Assembly: GCA_045804265.1 (NCBI GenBank)
Contig: JBJMNK010000071.1
Location: 1-57,664 of the forward strand
Length of the DNA stretch: 57,664 bases
Direction of reading: 5' to 3'
DNA from: JABFXC01 sp045804265
Lineage (GTDB): Bacteria; Gemmatimonadota; Gemmatimonadetes; Gemmatimonadales; Gemmatimonadaceae
Part shown: in pieces, positions 1 through 8,142 of the stretch
Position numbering within the stretch: position 1 is the first letter of the stretch
Layout: every line of letters starts with the position of its first letter
Made by a program: the position numbers and the translations under genes
The notes under the pieces: model-generated
Told to the model about the DNA's origin: nothing
The model's input: the letters and a program-made list of their open reading frames with translations, nothing else
The model's database searches: none

Positions 1-2
1 GC

Positions 3-230
3 ACCACCGGCATCTTCACCGAGACCGCCGGCGGCGTCACTGTCGCCGCCGCGCTCGCGCTCGCGGCGAACGGACACTTCCGCCCCGAGGACGTGATCGT
101 CCTCTGCATCACCGGCAACGGGCTGAAGACCACCGATGCCGTGCGCGACGCGCTGCCCCCCGCGCCACTGGTGAACGCGAAGGTCCGCGAGGTTGCGGCA
201 CTCGTGGCGGAACGCGGCGGCGAGCGTTAG
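3..230 (+). CDS. thrC: Threonine synthase, C-terminal fragment (5' end outside window)
   Basis: The 75 visible residues start TTGIFTETAGGVTVA and contain the block ITGNGLKT, which I recognise as the C-terminal part of threonine synthase, the PLP enzyme that converts O-phosphohomoserine to threonine in the cytoplasm. The gene begins before base 1, so the PLP-lysine region cannot be checked. Its TAG stop lies inside a copy of the CGTTAGGC octamer (225-232). A related PLP enzyme of the tryptophan-synthase-beta fold is possible, but ITGNGLKT is most typical of ThrC. Confidence 0.75.
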   Translation, partial: TTGIFTETAGGVTVAAALALAANGHFRPEDVIVLCITGNGLKTTDAVRDALPPAPLVNAKVREVAALVAERGGER

Positions 231-565
231 GCGCCGTCCCGGTGTTGCGCCTTTGCGGTGGCGTTTCAAGGGGTCAGAGCACTTGAAAGTGTCAGAACAC
301 GTTTCAAGTGCTCTGACCCCTTGAAGTGACCCAGCGGTGACGCCGTCCGCTGACTGCTTGCCGCTTATCGCTTATAGCCATGCCGGATACCGAGCCCGTC
401 CCCGGCAGAACCCCGAAGCCCGGCGCGAAAAACAGACGGAAAAGCGTGACCTGCCCCCCCGGCCGGAAGTCTCTCGCATGACATACCAACGACGGCGCAG
501 CTACGCCGCGACGCTCCGCGCTGACGCGGGCGCTCACGGACGCGCCGCCCCTTTGCACGACACCA
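231..565. other. Gene-free interval with a repeat
   Basis: No convincing gene is seen between thrC and the downstream enzyme. The first third holds the perfect inverted repeat at 265-325. The rest (326-565) is ordinary high-GC sequence. It presumably contains the promoter of the next operon, but I see no clear -35/-10 pair. Confidence 0.5.
265..325. repeat. Perfect 24-bp inverted repeat, REP/MITE-like
   Basis: Bases 265-288 are exactly complementary to 302-325 with a 13-base loop (289-301). The arm carries the core TTCAAGGGGTCAGAG followed by CACTTGAAA. The same 15-base core recurs at 44266-44280, and GGGGTCAGAGTCGTTGAAA occurs twice at 44231-44288, so this is a dispersed repeat family and not a lone terminator. 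From memory, similar GGGGTCAGAG sequences flank REP-associated (IS200-like) transposases in other genomes. No transposase is visible here. Confidence 0.8.
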
Positions 566-1477
566 ATGCCCTTCGCGGTCCGCGCCACCGATCAACGATT
601 CCGGTCCGATTCGCGCCAGCGAGCGGGCGATGTCGTCAGCGAGCTCGCCCGCGGGTACGCCGAGCGGATGAACGACTGCGGCTTCGCCCACGCTCTGCGG
701 GAGCGCCGAATCAGTCGCGACCAGTGGATTGCCTTCATCAGCGCGCTCTATCCGGCAGTCGTCGGCTTCAACCGCGCGCTGATTCTCAGCATCGCGAAAG
801 TCGATCACGTCCGGAACTCGGCCTTTCTCGGTGCACTCGCCGAGCAGCTCAAGGAAGAGCAGGCGCACAACCAGCTCTGGCGCGAGAAGCTGGCGCGTTT
901 CGGCGTCGATCACGAGCGGATGTACACCGACCTCGAGGCGTATCACGCGCGCTTCACCGCGACGGAGCTCGACGAGATGACGGCGCGGACGCTCGCCAAC
1001 GTGACCGCTGATCTCTCGCGTGGTGCTGAGGGCGTCTTCCCCGACGCGGTGTTCCCCGACGCGGTGCTCGCGCTCTGCCACCTGCTCGGCACCAGCGCGA
1101 CGCACGAGGAAGTCGGCTACTGGGAGCACTTCGCCAGCCAGGCCGGAATCGAGATGGTGATCTGGGGCGTGTGCTCGGCGACGGTGCTGCCCGGTGTCGT
1201 CGACAACCCCGAGCTCGATCTCGGACGCGAGACGACGCAGTGGCTGCGCGAGCATGGGCAGATCGTCGGCACCAAGAGCGATGTCCGCACCGACGAGGAG
1301 AAGCATCTCGACCTGTCGCGGATCGCGCTCAATCGCAGCGCGGAAGCGAACGCCGACGTCGCTCTGGTCGGCGCGCGCGCCGAGAGCGCGATGCGGCTCT
1401 TCGCCGCGAGCTTCATCTGCCAGGATCGCGTGGTGAGCCGCTTCCCGTTGAGCCGGTATCGGGAGCGCGCCGCGTGA
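566..1477 (+). CDS. Haem-oxygenase-fold (iron-containing redox enzyme / TenA-PqqC-like) protein
   Basis: This 303-residue all-helical protein has acidic/His motifs spaced as in the haem-oxygenase-like diiron superfamily: EEQAHNQLW near residues 95-103 and HEEVGYWEHF near 178-187. The region from residue 25 to 290 resembles the iron-containing redox enzyme family, whose members act as oxidases or oxygenases in the cytoplasm; the substrate cannot be told. Residues 157-166 contain a duplicated VFPDA that comes from a perfect 15-bp tandem duplication. The stop is 4 bp before the next ATG, so it is probably translationally coupled to the hybrid kinase. The start is uncertain because the first 25 residues look non-conserved. 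Confidence 0.6.
   Translation: MPFAVRATDQRFRSDSRQRAGDVVSELARGYAERMNDCGFAHALRERRISRDQWIAFISALYPAVVGFNRALILSIAKVDHVRNSAFLGALAEQLKEEQAHNQLWREKLARFGVDHERMYTDLEAYHARFTATELDEMTARTLANVTADLSRGAEGVFPDAVFPDAVLALCHLLGTSATHEEVGYWEHFASQAGIEMVIWGVCSATVLPGVVDNPELDLGRETTQWLREHGQIVGTKSDVRTDEEKHLDLSRIALNRSAEANADVALVGARAESAMRLFAASFICQDRVVSRFPLSRYRERAA
1037..1066 (+). repeat. Two-copy 15-bp in-frame tandem duplication
   Basis: The unit TTCCCCGACGCGGTG occurs twice back to back (1037-1051 and 1052-1066). It adds five residues to the haem-oxygenase-fold protein without breaking the frame. The copies are identical, which suggests a recent slippage event. Confidence 0.9.
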
Positions 1478-1481
1478 TCGG

Positions 1482-3416
1482 ATGAACCCCTTCGATCTCC
1501 TCCGCTCCACCCGCGGCACACCGCCGCTGACGCCGGTCACGGCGCCGGCGGGAGACCTCGCTGGATTCTCGCCCGATGCGCTCCTCGCGTTAGGCGCGGA
1601 TGGCCGCGTGCTGCAGGCCAACGCGGCGGCGGTGGACCTGTTCAACAAGCCGCTCGAGAAGCTGCAGGGCGAGAAGCTGGAGAAGCTCCTCGACGAGGCG
1701 CCGGAAGTCACCGGCACCAACGGCAAGTGGGAAGGAGCGCGCACCTCGAACGGCAGCGGCATCGCCGCGGTGACGACCAACCCCGGGCGCGCCAACCGTT
1801 ATGACGCCCGCATCACCAGGTCGCGCGGCGACGAGCGCATCGTGTCAGTGGTGACCGGCCCGCTCCGCCTGACCGACGAAGATGGCGCGGCGATGGGGAC
1901 GATCGTCTCGCTGCGCGATGTCAGCGAGGAGCGGCGCTCGGTCGAGGAGCTGGCCCGCTCGGAGTCGCGCTATCGCCACCTGTTCGAGGGCGCGAACGAC
2001 GCGATCATGACCTTCGACTCGATGGGCCGCTTCACCACCGTGAACGACGCTGGCGAAGTGCTCTCGGGATACGCGCGCGAGGAGCTGATCGGCCGCTTCT
2101 TCGGCCCCCTGCTGGCGATGGAAGCGCTGCCGCGCGCGATCATCGAGTTCCGCCGCGCGCTCTCGGGGAACGTCGGTCACTTCGAAACCGTCATCGTCCG
2201 CAAGGACGGTGAGCGCCGCTACATGACGGTGAACTACGCCTGCCCGCAGCGCAGCCGCGAGGTGCTGTGCGTGATCCGCGACGCTACCGAGGAGAAGCGG
2301 CTGCAGCAGCAGCTGATCCAATCGGAGAAGATGGCCGCGATCGGGCAGCTGGTGAGCGGCGTCGCGCACGAGGTGAACAACCCGCTGGCGAGCATCTCGG
2401 CCTTCGCGCAGCTGATGATGGCCGACCGCACCCTCAAGCCCGACCAGCGCCACTCGATGGAAGTCATCAGCGGCGAGGCCCGCCGCGCGGCGCGAATCGT
2501 CCACAACCTCCTGACCTTCGCCCGGCAGCACAAGTCGGAGAAGACGCTGGCCGACATCAACAAGGTCATCGAGGACACGCTGGAGCTGCGCGCGTACGAG
2601 CTGAGCGTGCGCGGCATCCGCATCGAGCGCGAGTTCGACGCCACGCCGCCGGAGACGATGGTCGACGTCTACCAGCTGCAGCAGGTGGTGCTCAACCTGA
2701 TCACCAACGCCGAGCAGGCGATGTCGTCGGTCGACCGCCCGCATCACCGCCTGACGGTGCGCAGCAAGACGCAGGGCGACGTCGTGCGGATCGAGGTCGA
2801 GGACACCGGCCCGGGCATTCCCCCCGAGTCGCTCGACGTGATCTTCAATCCGTTCTACACGACGAAGCCGACCGGCCAGGGCACGGGGCTCGGCCTGTCC
2901 ATATCGTTAGGCATTGTCAGCGAGCACGGTGGCCGGATCTGGGCGGAGCGCGCCAATCCCGGCGCGCGGTTCTGCATCGAGCTCCCGCTGGTGCAGACCG
3001 GCAAGCGCGCGCCCGCCGCGACTGCTCCCGCCGCCGCCGCGCCGGCGCCGTCGCTCCGCGTCCTCGTCGTCGACGACGAAGAGCCGATCCGCATCGCGCT
3101 CGAGCGCTTCCTCACCAGCGCCGGACACGAAGTGGTGACCGTCAGCAGCGGCAGCGAGGCGATCTGGCGCGGCGAAGGCGAGGAAGTCTTCGACGCCGTG
3201 CTGCTCGACATGCGGATGCCTGACGTTTCCGGCCAGCAGATCTTCCAGCGCTGGAGCGCCGACCGCCCCGACCTCGCCGCGCGCGTCGTCTTCCTCACCG
3301 GCGACATCGTCAGCGCGGACCTGCAGGCGTTCCTCATCTCGACCGGCCGCCCCTACCTCCCGAAGCCCTTCGAGTTCGAGGCCGTCGTCCGGGCCCTCCC
3401 CGCCCGCCGCGCCTAA
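1482..3416 (+). CDS. PAS hybrid sensor histidine kinase with C-terminal receiver
   Basis: The 644-residue soluble protein has two PAS-like segments (about 30-150 and 155-270), a dimerisation/phosphoacceptor motif with His296 in HEVNNPL, an ATP-binding domain (N box NLITNAEQAM, G1 EDTGPGIPP, G2 GQGTGLGL) and a C-terminal receiver starting near 523 with Asp576 in LLDMRMP. HEVNNPL is typical of NtrB/DctB-like kinases. No membrane segment or DNA-binding domain is seen, so it should sense a cytoplasmic cue and pass phosphate onward. No partner regulator lies nearby. It follows the haem-oxygenase-fold gene by 4 bp. Its TAA stop lies in a GCCTAACG octamer at 3411-3418. Confidence 0.92.
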   Translation: MNPFDLLRSTRGTPPLTPVTAPAGDLAGFSPDALLALGADGRVLQANAAAVDLFNKPLEKLQGEKLEKLLDEAPEVTGTNGKWEGARTSNGSGIAAVTTNPGRANRYDARITRSRGDERIVSVVTGPLRLTDEDGAAMGTIVSLRDVSEERRSVEELARSESRYRHLFEGANDAIMTFDSMGRFTTVNDAGEVLSGYAREELIGRFFGPLLAMEALPRAIIEFRRALSGNVGHFETVIVRKDGERRYMTVNYACPQRSREVLCVIRDATEEKRLQQQLIQSEKMAAIGQLVSGVAHEVNNPLASISAFAQLMMADRTLKPDQRHSMEVISGEARRAARIVHNLLTFARQHKSEKTLADINKVIEDTLELRAYELSVRGIRIEREFDATPPETMVDVYQLQQVVLNLITNAEQAMSSVDRPHHRLTVRSKTQGDVVRIEVEDTGPGIPPESLDVIFNPFYTTKPTGQGTGLGLSISLGIVSEHGGRIWAERANPGARFCIELPLVQTGKRAPAATAPAAAAPAPSLRVLVVDDEEPIRIALERFLTSAGHEVVTVSSGSEAIWRGEGEEVFDAVLLDMRMPDVSGQQIFQRWSADRPDLAARVVFLTGDIVSADLQAFLISTGRPYLPKPFEFEAVVRALPARRA

Positions 3417-3516
3417 CGTTCGGCGAGAGACGGCGGCACGGCAACCGCGCCACAACGAGGGCGCCAAAGCGGCGGGACTGCAACTACAACTGCACCGAGA
3501 ACTGCAACAGCAAGAG

Positions 3517-3740
3517 CATTTACACAGAGAACAGCCTGAGGCACAGAGGGCACAGAGAACTATGAGGTGGGTGGCGACCCGATGTCGTCCCGCCTCGCCG
3601 AAAACGAAATGGGGGCACGCGTAGCGAGATCATCTCGCACGCGTGCCCCCGGTTCGTTTGATCCGGAGCCGCAGACCCAACCCGTCAGGCAGTCCTCTGT
3701 GTACTCTGTGACCTCAGGCAGTTCTCCGTGTAATGCTGTT
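3517..3740. repeat. Imperfect long inverted repeat with nested hairpin (MITE- or IVS-like)
   Basis: Left arm 3517-3575 (GCATTTACACAGAGAACAG, then CCTGAGGCACAGAGG) pairs imperfectly with 3680-3740 (the reverse complement reads GCATTACACGGAGAACTG, then CCTGAGGTCACAGAG). A second, near-perfect hairpin (3602-3659) sits in the centre. There is no internal gene. The architecture is that of a non-autonomous palindromic element, or of an emptied intervening-sequence unit. Confidence 0.7.
3602..3659. repeat. Strong central hairpin
   Basis: GGGGGCACGCGT (3611-3622) pairs with ACGCGTGCCCCC (3639-3650). The inner GCGAGA/TCTCGC continues the stem with one bulged A and a 3-base loop. AAACGAA (3602-3608) pairs with TTCGTTT (3653-3659) outside a 2x2 internal loop. 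No T tract follows, so it is not a classical terminator. Confidence 0.85.
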
Positions 3741-3909
3741 GTAGTTGCTGGTGCCGTTGTTGTTGCAGTTGCGGTTGCTGGTCCCGTTGCCGTTCCTCCA
3801 CTCCCCACTCCTCCTTCCCCAGCCCCGCCGTTCCTCGCCAACTCGTCTCTCCGGCCCGCGCCTTGCCTTTGTCCGGTCCCCGAACCGGAACTTCAACCCA
3901 GGGCGCACC

Positions 3910-4401
3910 ATGGAACTCGATACCCTCAAGGACCTCTACGTCGAAGAGCTGAAGGATCTCTACAGCGCGGAAAACCAGATCCTCAAGGCACTGCCGCAGA
4001 TGATCAAGAAGGCCTCGCACACGTCGCTGAAGCGCGCCTTCACGACCCACGAGCGCCAGACCCGCCAGCACGCGAAGCGCCTCGAGCGCATCTGCAAGCA
4101 GCTCGGCGTCTCGCCGAAGGGGAAGAAGTGCGAGGGGATGGAGGGGCTCATAGAGGAAGCGAAGAGCCTCATCAAGGAGAAGCCGGATGCCGACGTCCTC
4201 GATGCGGGACTGATCGCCGCGGCGCAGCACGTCGAGCACTACGAGATGGCCGGCTATGGCTGCGTGCGCACCTACGCCCGCGCACTCGGCTACGCCGACC
4301 AGGCCGACGTTCTCCAGCAGACGCTCGACGAAGAAGGCGACACCGACAAGCTGTTGACCGCGATCGCCGAATCGCGAATCAACGTCGACGCCGAAGCCTG
4401 A
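3910..4401 (+). CDS. YciE/YciF-like ferritin-like protein (DUF892)
   Basis: The 163-residue product starting MELDTLKDLYVEELKDLYSAEN matches the DUF892 ferritin-like family: a four-helix bundle with carboxylate/His motifs DLYSAENQIL (17-26), THERQTRQHAKRLE (46-59), AAQHVEHYEMAGYG (107-120) and the acidic DEEGDTDKLL (143-152). Family members bind metal and are linked to stress or desiccation; enzymatic activity is unproven. The reading frame is open upstream to 3745, but that part is low-complexity repeat translation, so I chose the ATG at 3910 where family homology begins. It converges with the ClC gene across a strong hairpin (4429-4456). Confidence 0.85.
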   Translation: MELDTLKDLYVEELKDLYSAENQILKALPQMIKKASHTSLKRAFTTHERQTRQHAKRLERICKQLGVSPKGKKCEGMEGLIEEAKSLIKEKPDADVLDAGLIAAAQHVEHYEMAGYGCVRTYARALGYADQADVLQQTLDEEGDTDKLLTAIAESRINVDAEA

Positions 4402-4428
4402 CGTCCTGCTGACGCGTTGCGCGTCGAA

Positions 4429-4456
4429 GCTCGCCCGCACGTTCGTGCGGGCGAGC
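4429..4456. terminator. Bidirectional hairpin terminator
   Basis: A perfect 12-bp GC-rich stem GCTCGCCCGCAC / GTGCGGGCGAGC with a GTTC tetraloop lies between two convergent genes and touches the stop codon of the ClC gene. There is no T run, so it may act as a structural or bidirectional terminator. Confidence 0.75.
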
Positions 4457-6337
4457 CTAGACGGCGCTGGTCAGTGCGTGCTCATACGCTTCGAGGATCA
4501 CCGCCCGGCTGAGCAGCCCGGCGAAGCGCGGTGCCCCGTCGCCGCCGGGATTCGTGCCGACGACCGGGAGCGCGTCGAGCCCGCGCGCATTCATCGCTGC
4601 CAGTGAAGCGCGCAGGCTCTGATCGAGCCGCAACGGATCGGCCGACTCGACGAGATCCTCGGCCACCAGCACTGATGCCAGGTCGCCGCGGCCGATGATC
4701 GCCTCGCGCAGCGTGTGGTGGCTGATCACCCCGACGAGCGTCCCGTCTTCCTCGACGACCGGGATGACTCCGTGCCGCGTCGCCGCCGCAGCGGCTACCA
4801 GCTCGTCGAGCGTGGCGTCGGGACTCACCGGGCGCACGTCGTCATCGAGCGCGTCGCGCACGTGGAGGCTGTCCATCACCGACTGATCGACACCGTGCGC
4901 GATGTGCTCGCCCTTTCCCGCCAGCCACCCGTCATACAGCCCGTGTGGCGCGAATCGCCTGGCGGTCGTGTACGCGACCACCGCCACGATCATGATCGGG
5001 ACGACGAAGCTGTAGTCGTCGGTCATCTCGAAGACGATGAAGATCGCCGTCAGCGGCGCCCGCGTCGCGCCGGCGACCATCCCCGCCATCCCGATCAGCG
5101 CCCAGGCGCCGGCGTGAACGAGGTGTCCGGGCACCACCTGCTCGCCTAACGCTCCGAGCCCGCCGCCTAACGCGGCGCCGATCACCAGCGTCGGCGTGAA
5201 GACACCGCCCGATCCGCCGAAGCCGAGCGTGATCACGGTCGCCGCGATCTTCGCCAGCGTGATCCCGAGCAGTGTGTACCACGCCAGCTCGCCGAACAGC
5301 TGCTGCGGAAGCGCGAGATGGCCATTGCCGGCGAGCACCCCGCCGGTCAGCAGAACGATCAGCCCGACCGTCGCGCCGCCGACGAGCGGGCGCACCCACT
5401 CCGGGCCGGGGATCCGCGCGCTCCACCCCGGCGCGGCGAGATAGGCGCGCGAGTAGAGTGCCGAGACCATTCCGCAGGCGAGGCCGAGCAGCGGGTAGAG
5501 CAGCGCGCTCCGCGCCGGGTGGGGGTCCGTAAGCGACGGCACGTGGAAGATCTGCGCCTCGCCCATCAACGGCCGCACCGTCAGCGCACCGACGACGCTG
5601 GCGATGACGACCGGGCTGAACGCCCCGATCGAGAATGATCCGAGCACCTCCTCGAGCGCGAAGAAGGCCCCGGCGAAGGGCGCGTTGAACGCGCCGGCGA
5701 TCCCGGCCGCGGCGCCGCAGCCGACGAGGATCTTCAGGTGCCGCGGCTGGAAGCGGAGTCGATTGCCTAACGCTGAGCCGACGGTCGCGCCGAGCACCGC
5801 CACTGGCCCCTCGCTTCCCGCCGATCCACCCGAGCCGAGGGTGAGTGCCGAGGCGATGGTGCGGGCGACGACCGGCGCGCTGCGGATTCGCCCGTCGCGC
5901 TTGGCGACCGCCAGCTGCACGTCCGGGACGTTCTGCCCCTCGGGAATCCTGCTCCGCCGGACGACGAACCACGCGCTCCACAACCCGATTGCCGTCAGTG
6001 CCGGCTGGTAGAACGCGTGCGCCGCGGTCGCCAGTCGTGACTCCGGCAGCCGGATCACGATCAGGTTGGCGAGATCGATCATCCGGTAGAAGCCGACGAC
6101 GGTGAGCCCGGTGATGAGGCCGATCACGACGCCGAACACCATCAGCGTCGCGCCCTCGTCCCAGTCACGCCGCTCGAGCCAGCGCAGCGCGTCGCCCCAT
6201 AACGACTCGAACCACGCCGCCGGGTTCCACCCCCGGGGTGGTGAAGCGGGAGCGCCGGCACCGGCGTGGTCGTCGACCACCGGCTCGGTCGTGTCGGGTG
6301 TCGTCACGCGCTGCAATCTAATGGCGCTGCGCGGCAT
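4457..6337 (-). CDS. ClC-family chloride channel / H+-coupled exchanger with C-terminal CBS pair
   Basis: From the ATG at 6337 the protein has 626 residues. A membrane domain (about 65-490) carries GSGGSAGSEGP (168-178), whose Glu176 matches the gating glutamate, FNAPFAGAFFALEE (217-230), whose paired Glu matches the internal proton glutamate, and GGSGGVFTP (374-382). Two CBS domains follow (about 500-626). Both glutamates being present favours Cl-/H+ exchange over a passive channel, but transport mode is inference. The frame is open to 6451, which would overlap the divergent galM gene; the start at 6337 leaves a 59-bp divergent promoter gap, and a GTG at 6307 is another option. Three octamer copies lie in the gene (5144, 5165, 5765). 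Confidence 0.9.
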   Translation of the reverse strand: MPRSAIRLQRVTTPDTTEPVVDDHAGAGAPASPPRGWNPAAWFESLWGDALRWLERRDWDEGATLMVFGVVIGLITGLTVVGFYRMIDLANLIVIRLPESRLATAAHAFYQPALTAIGLWSAWFVVRRSRIPEGQNVPDVQLAVAKRDGRIRSAPVVARTIASALTLGSGGSAGSEGPVAVLGATVGSALGNRLRFQPRHLKILVGCGAAAGIAGAFNAPFAGAFFALEEVLGSFSIGAFSPVVIASVVGALTVRPLMGEAQIFHVPSLTDPHPARSALLYPLLGLACGMVSALYSRAYLAAPGWSARIPGPEWVRPLVGGATVGLIVLLTGGVLAGNGHLALPQQLFGELAWYTLLGITLAKIAATVITLGFGGSGGVFTPTLVIGAALGGGLGALGEQVVPGHLVHAGAWALIGMAGMVAGATRAPLTAIFIVFEMTDDYSFVVPIMIVAVVAYTTARRFAPHGLYDGWLAGKGEHIAHGVDQSVMDSLHVRDALDDDVRPVSPDATLDELVAAAAATRHGVIPVVEEDGTLVGVISHHTLREAIIGRGDLASVLVAEDLVESADPLRLDQSLRASLAAMNARGLDALPVVGTNPGGDGAPRFAGLLSRAVILEAYEHALTSAV

Positions 6338-6396
6338 CCACGGCGCGGTGGCGCTATGATTCGACCACGAAATTCGCCGAGGCAAATGATGGGGGA

Positions 6397-7509
6397 ATGC
6401 TGGTGACAGGGGGCAGTGCGGCGCGCGGCGGGGCGGGGGTCGAGCGCGCACGCTTCGGCGTCCTCCCCGATGGGCGCGCGGTCGACGTGATGACGCTGCG
6501 CAACCGTCGCGGCATCACGCTCCGGGCGATGACGTACGGCGGCATCATCCTCTCGCTCATCACCCCCGACCGGTCCGGTGTCCTCGGCGACATCGTGCTC
6601 GGATTCGACACGCTCGAGGGATACCTCGGCGACTCGCCGTATTTCGGCGCGATCGTCGGCCGGTACGGCAACCGCATCGCCCGCGGGCGATTCTCGCTCG
6701 ATGGCGTCGAGTACCAGCTGGCGACGAACAACGGCGCGAACCACCTGCACGGCGGCGTCCACGGCTTCGACAAGAAGCTCTGGCAGGCGAAGACGTTCGA
6801 GCGCGACGACGCAGCTGGCGTCGTGCTCTCGTACACGAGCGCCGATGGCGAGGAAGGCTATCCAGGACGGCTCGACGCGACGGTGACTTACACGCTGGAC
6901 GATGCCGATTCGCTCTCACTCGAGTACGCGGCGACGACGGACGCTCCGACCGTCGTCAACCTGACCCAGCACAGCTACTTCAACCTTGGCCGCGCGGGGG
7001 ACGACGTCCTCGCGCACGAGCTCACCGTCGACGCCGACTCGTTCATTCCGGTGAATGCGACGCTCATCCCGACCGGTGTCGTCGCACCGGTGCGCGGCAC
7101 GCCTTTCGATTTCCGCACCCCGGTGGCGATCGGCGCCCGGATCGACGACCAGGATCCGCAGCTGCGCCTGGCCGGCGGCTACGACCACACCTACGCGTTA
7201 GGCCTGACGACGGCGCAGGGAGCCGGCTCGCTTCGCCGGGCGGCGCTGGTTCGCGATCCGGCGAGCGGGCGCACGCTCGAGGTCCGGACGACCGAGCCGG
7301 GGATACAGCTCTACACCAGCAACTTCCTCAACGGCTCGATCCAGGGAAAGAACGGCATCGCCTATCCGCACCGCGGCGCGCTCTGCCTCGAGACGCAGCA
7401 TTTCCCCGACTCGCCGAACCAGACGGCTTTTCCGACGACCGTGTTGCGTCCGGGCGAGCGGTTTTCGTCGCAGACCCTGTTCACCTTCGGCACCGACGGG
7501 CGACGGTGA
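6397..7509 (+). CDS. galM: Aldose 1-epimerase (mutarotase)
   Basis: The 370-residue protein interconverts alpha and beta anomers of aldoses such as galactose or glucose. Family signatures run through it: YGNRIARGRF, NGANHLHGG, NLTQHSYFNL with the catalytic His, GGYDHTYAL, and CLETQHFPDSPN with the catalytic Glu near the C-terminus. No clear signal peptide is seen, so it is probably cytoplasmic. The ATG at 6397 is the first start in frame. A GTG six bases downstream (6403) has a better-spaced GGGGGA, so the true start may be there. It diverges from the ClC gene and ends before a strong hairpin shared with the convergent lipoprotein gene. Confidence 0.92.
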   Translation: MLVTGGSAARGGAGVERARFGVLPDGRAVDVMTLRNRRGITLRAMTYGGIILSLITPDRSGVLGDIVLGFDTLEGYLGDSPYFGAIVGRYGNRIARGRFSLDGVEYQLATNNGANHLHGGVHGFDKKLWQAKTFERDDAAGVVLSYTSADGEEGYPGRLDATVTYTLDDADSLSLEYAATTDAPTVVNLTQHSYFNLGRAGDDVLAHELTVDADSFIPVNATLIPTGVVAPVRGTPFDFRTPVAIGARIDDQDPQLRLAGGYDHTYALGLTTAQGAGSLRRAALVRDPASGRTLEVRTTEPGIQLYTSNFLNGSIQGKNGIAYPHRGALCLETQHFPDSPNQTAFPTTVLRPGERFSSQTLFTFGTDGRR

Positions 7510-7572
7510 GCGGGCGCACGCCCGCGCCGCCGGCCAGCGTTAGGCGGCGGTCGACTCTGACCGTGCCACAAA

Positions 7573-7612
7573 GCGAACGGCGTCGATGGATTCAACCATC
7601 GACGCCGTTCGC
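7573..7612. terminator. Perfect 17-bp hairpin between convergent genes
   Basis: GCGAACGGCGTCGATGG (7573-7589) pairs exactly with 7596-7612 around a 6-base loop. It lies between galM and the minus-strand lipoprotein gene and probably terminates both. No T tract is present. Confidence 0.8.
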
Positions 7613-7668
7613 TCATTGTCTCGGCCACATCACCGCGGCCTCATCGCCGCGGCCCGCTGCCGCTCAAC

Positions 7669-8142
7669 TCACGGGTTGATCGGGAACGGTGCGTTCCGGA
7701 TGATCGTGCCCATGTTGCTGTAGCCACCACGACGATGCGGGGTCGGGGTCGGTGTGGGAGTCGGCGCCGGGGTCGCGGCCGGGGCCGGCGTTGGCGTCGG
7801 AGTGGGCGCGAGCACCACCGCCTCGGCGGCCTGGGCCGGAGCCTTGTCGACGACCGGGCTCTGCACCGGCTTCGGCTGAGCCTGCGCTGTCGGCTTCGGC
7901 TGAGCCTGCGCTGTCGGCTTCGGCTGCTTCACCGGCGGAGCCACGGCCGGGCTCGCGCCAGGCGTGCGCTCGATCGCCGACACGTACTGCGTGCCGCCAC
8001 GGTTGGGGAGCAGCCCGCTCGTATCACCGGTCGCCGCGTCGAGCTCGCCCGCGAGATCGGTCGGCGCCGCCTTGCTGCGCCCGCACGCCGCGAGCGATAC
8101 CGTCGCGACGATTCCTGCCAGCATCATGCGAGTCCGTGTCAT
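7669..8142 (-). CDS. Proline-rich lipoprotein of unknown function
   Basis: The 157-residue product begins MTRTRMMLAGIVATVSLAAC, a clear lipoprotein signal with lipobox LAAC (Cys20). The mature part is low-complexity: a short Asp/Gly region, then two and a half copies of the octapeptide QPKPTAQA, then Pro-Thr-Ala runs, ending GGYSNMGTIIRNAPFPINP. A Pro-rich stalk of this kind often spans the periplasm or cell wall layer; the function is not recognisable. The start at 8142 is supported by GGGAGG 6-12 bases upstream and by the signal peptide. A longer frame to 8202 exists but adds non-signal sequence. It converges with galM. Confidence 0.75.
   Translation of the reverse strand: MTRTRMMLAGIVATVSLAACGRSKAAPTDLAGELDAATGDTSGLLPNRGGTQYVSAIERTPGASPAVAPPVKQPKPTAQAQPKPTAQAQPKPVQSPVVDKAPAQAAEAVVLAPTPTPTPAPAATPAPTPTPTPTPHRRGGYSNMGTIIRNAPFPINP
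7867..7926. repeat. 24-bp tandem repeat, 2.5 copies
   Basis: The unit CGGCTTCGGCTGAGCCTGCG plus CTGT occurs at 7867-7890 and 7891-7914, with a half copy at 7915-7926. It encodes the QPKPTAQA repeats of the lipoprotein. Confidence 0.9.

Larger units (their letters stand above)
3417..3909. other. Gene-free interval dominated by a long hairpin element
   Basis: No coding region is supported. Bases 3479-3530 and 3740-3795 are low-complexity, rich in AACTACAAC/GTTGTAGTT-like triplets on opposite strands. The middle is the palindromic element at 3517-3740. The last 100 bases carry the leader of the YciE-like gene. Confidence 0.6.

Noticed and set aside
365..1795. 476-residue open frame on the minus strand
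   Set aside because: It overlaps the haem-oxygenase-fold gene and the kinase start and crosses the inter-gene region. No recognisable domain; typical high-GC shadow.
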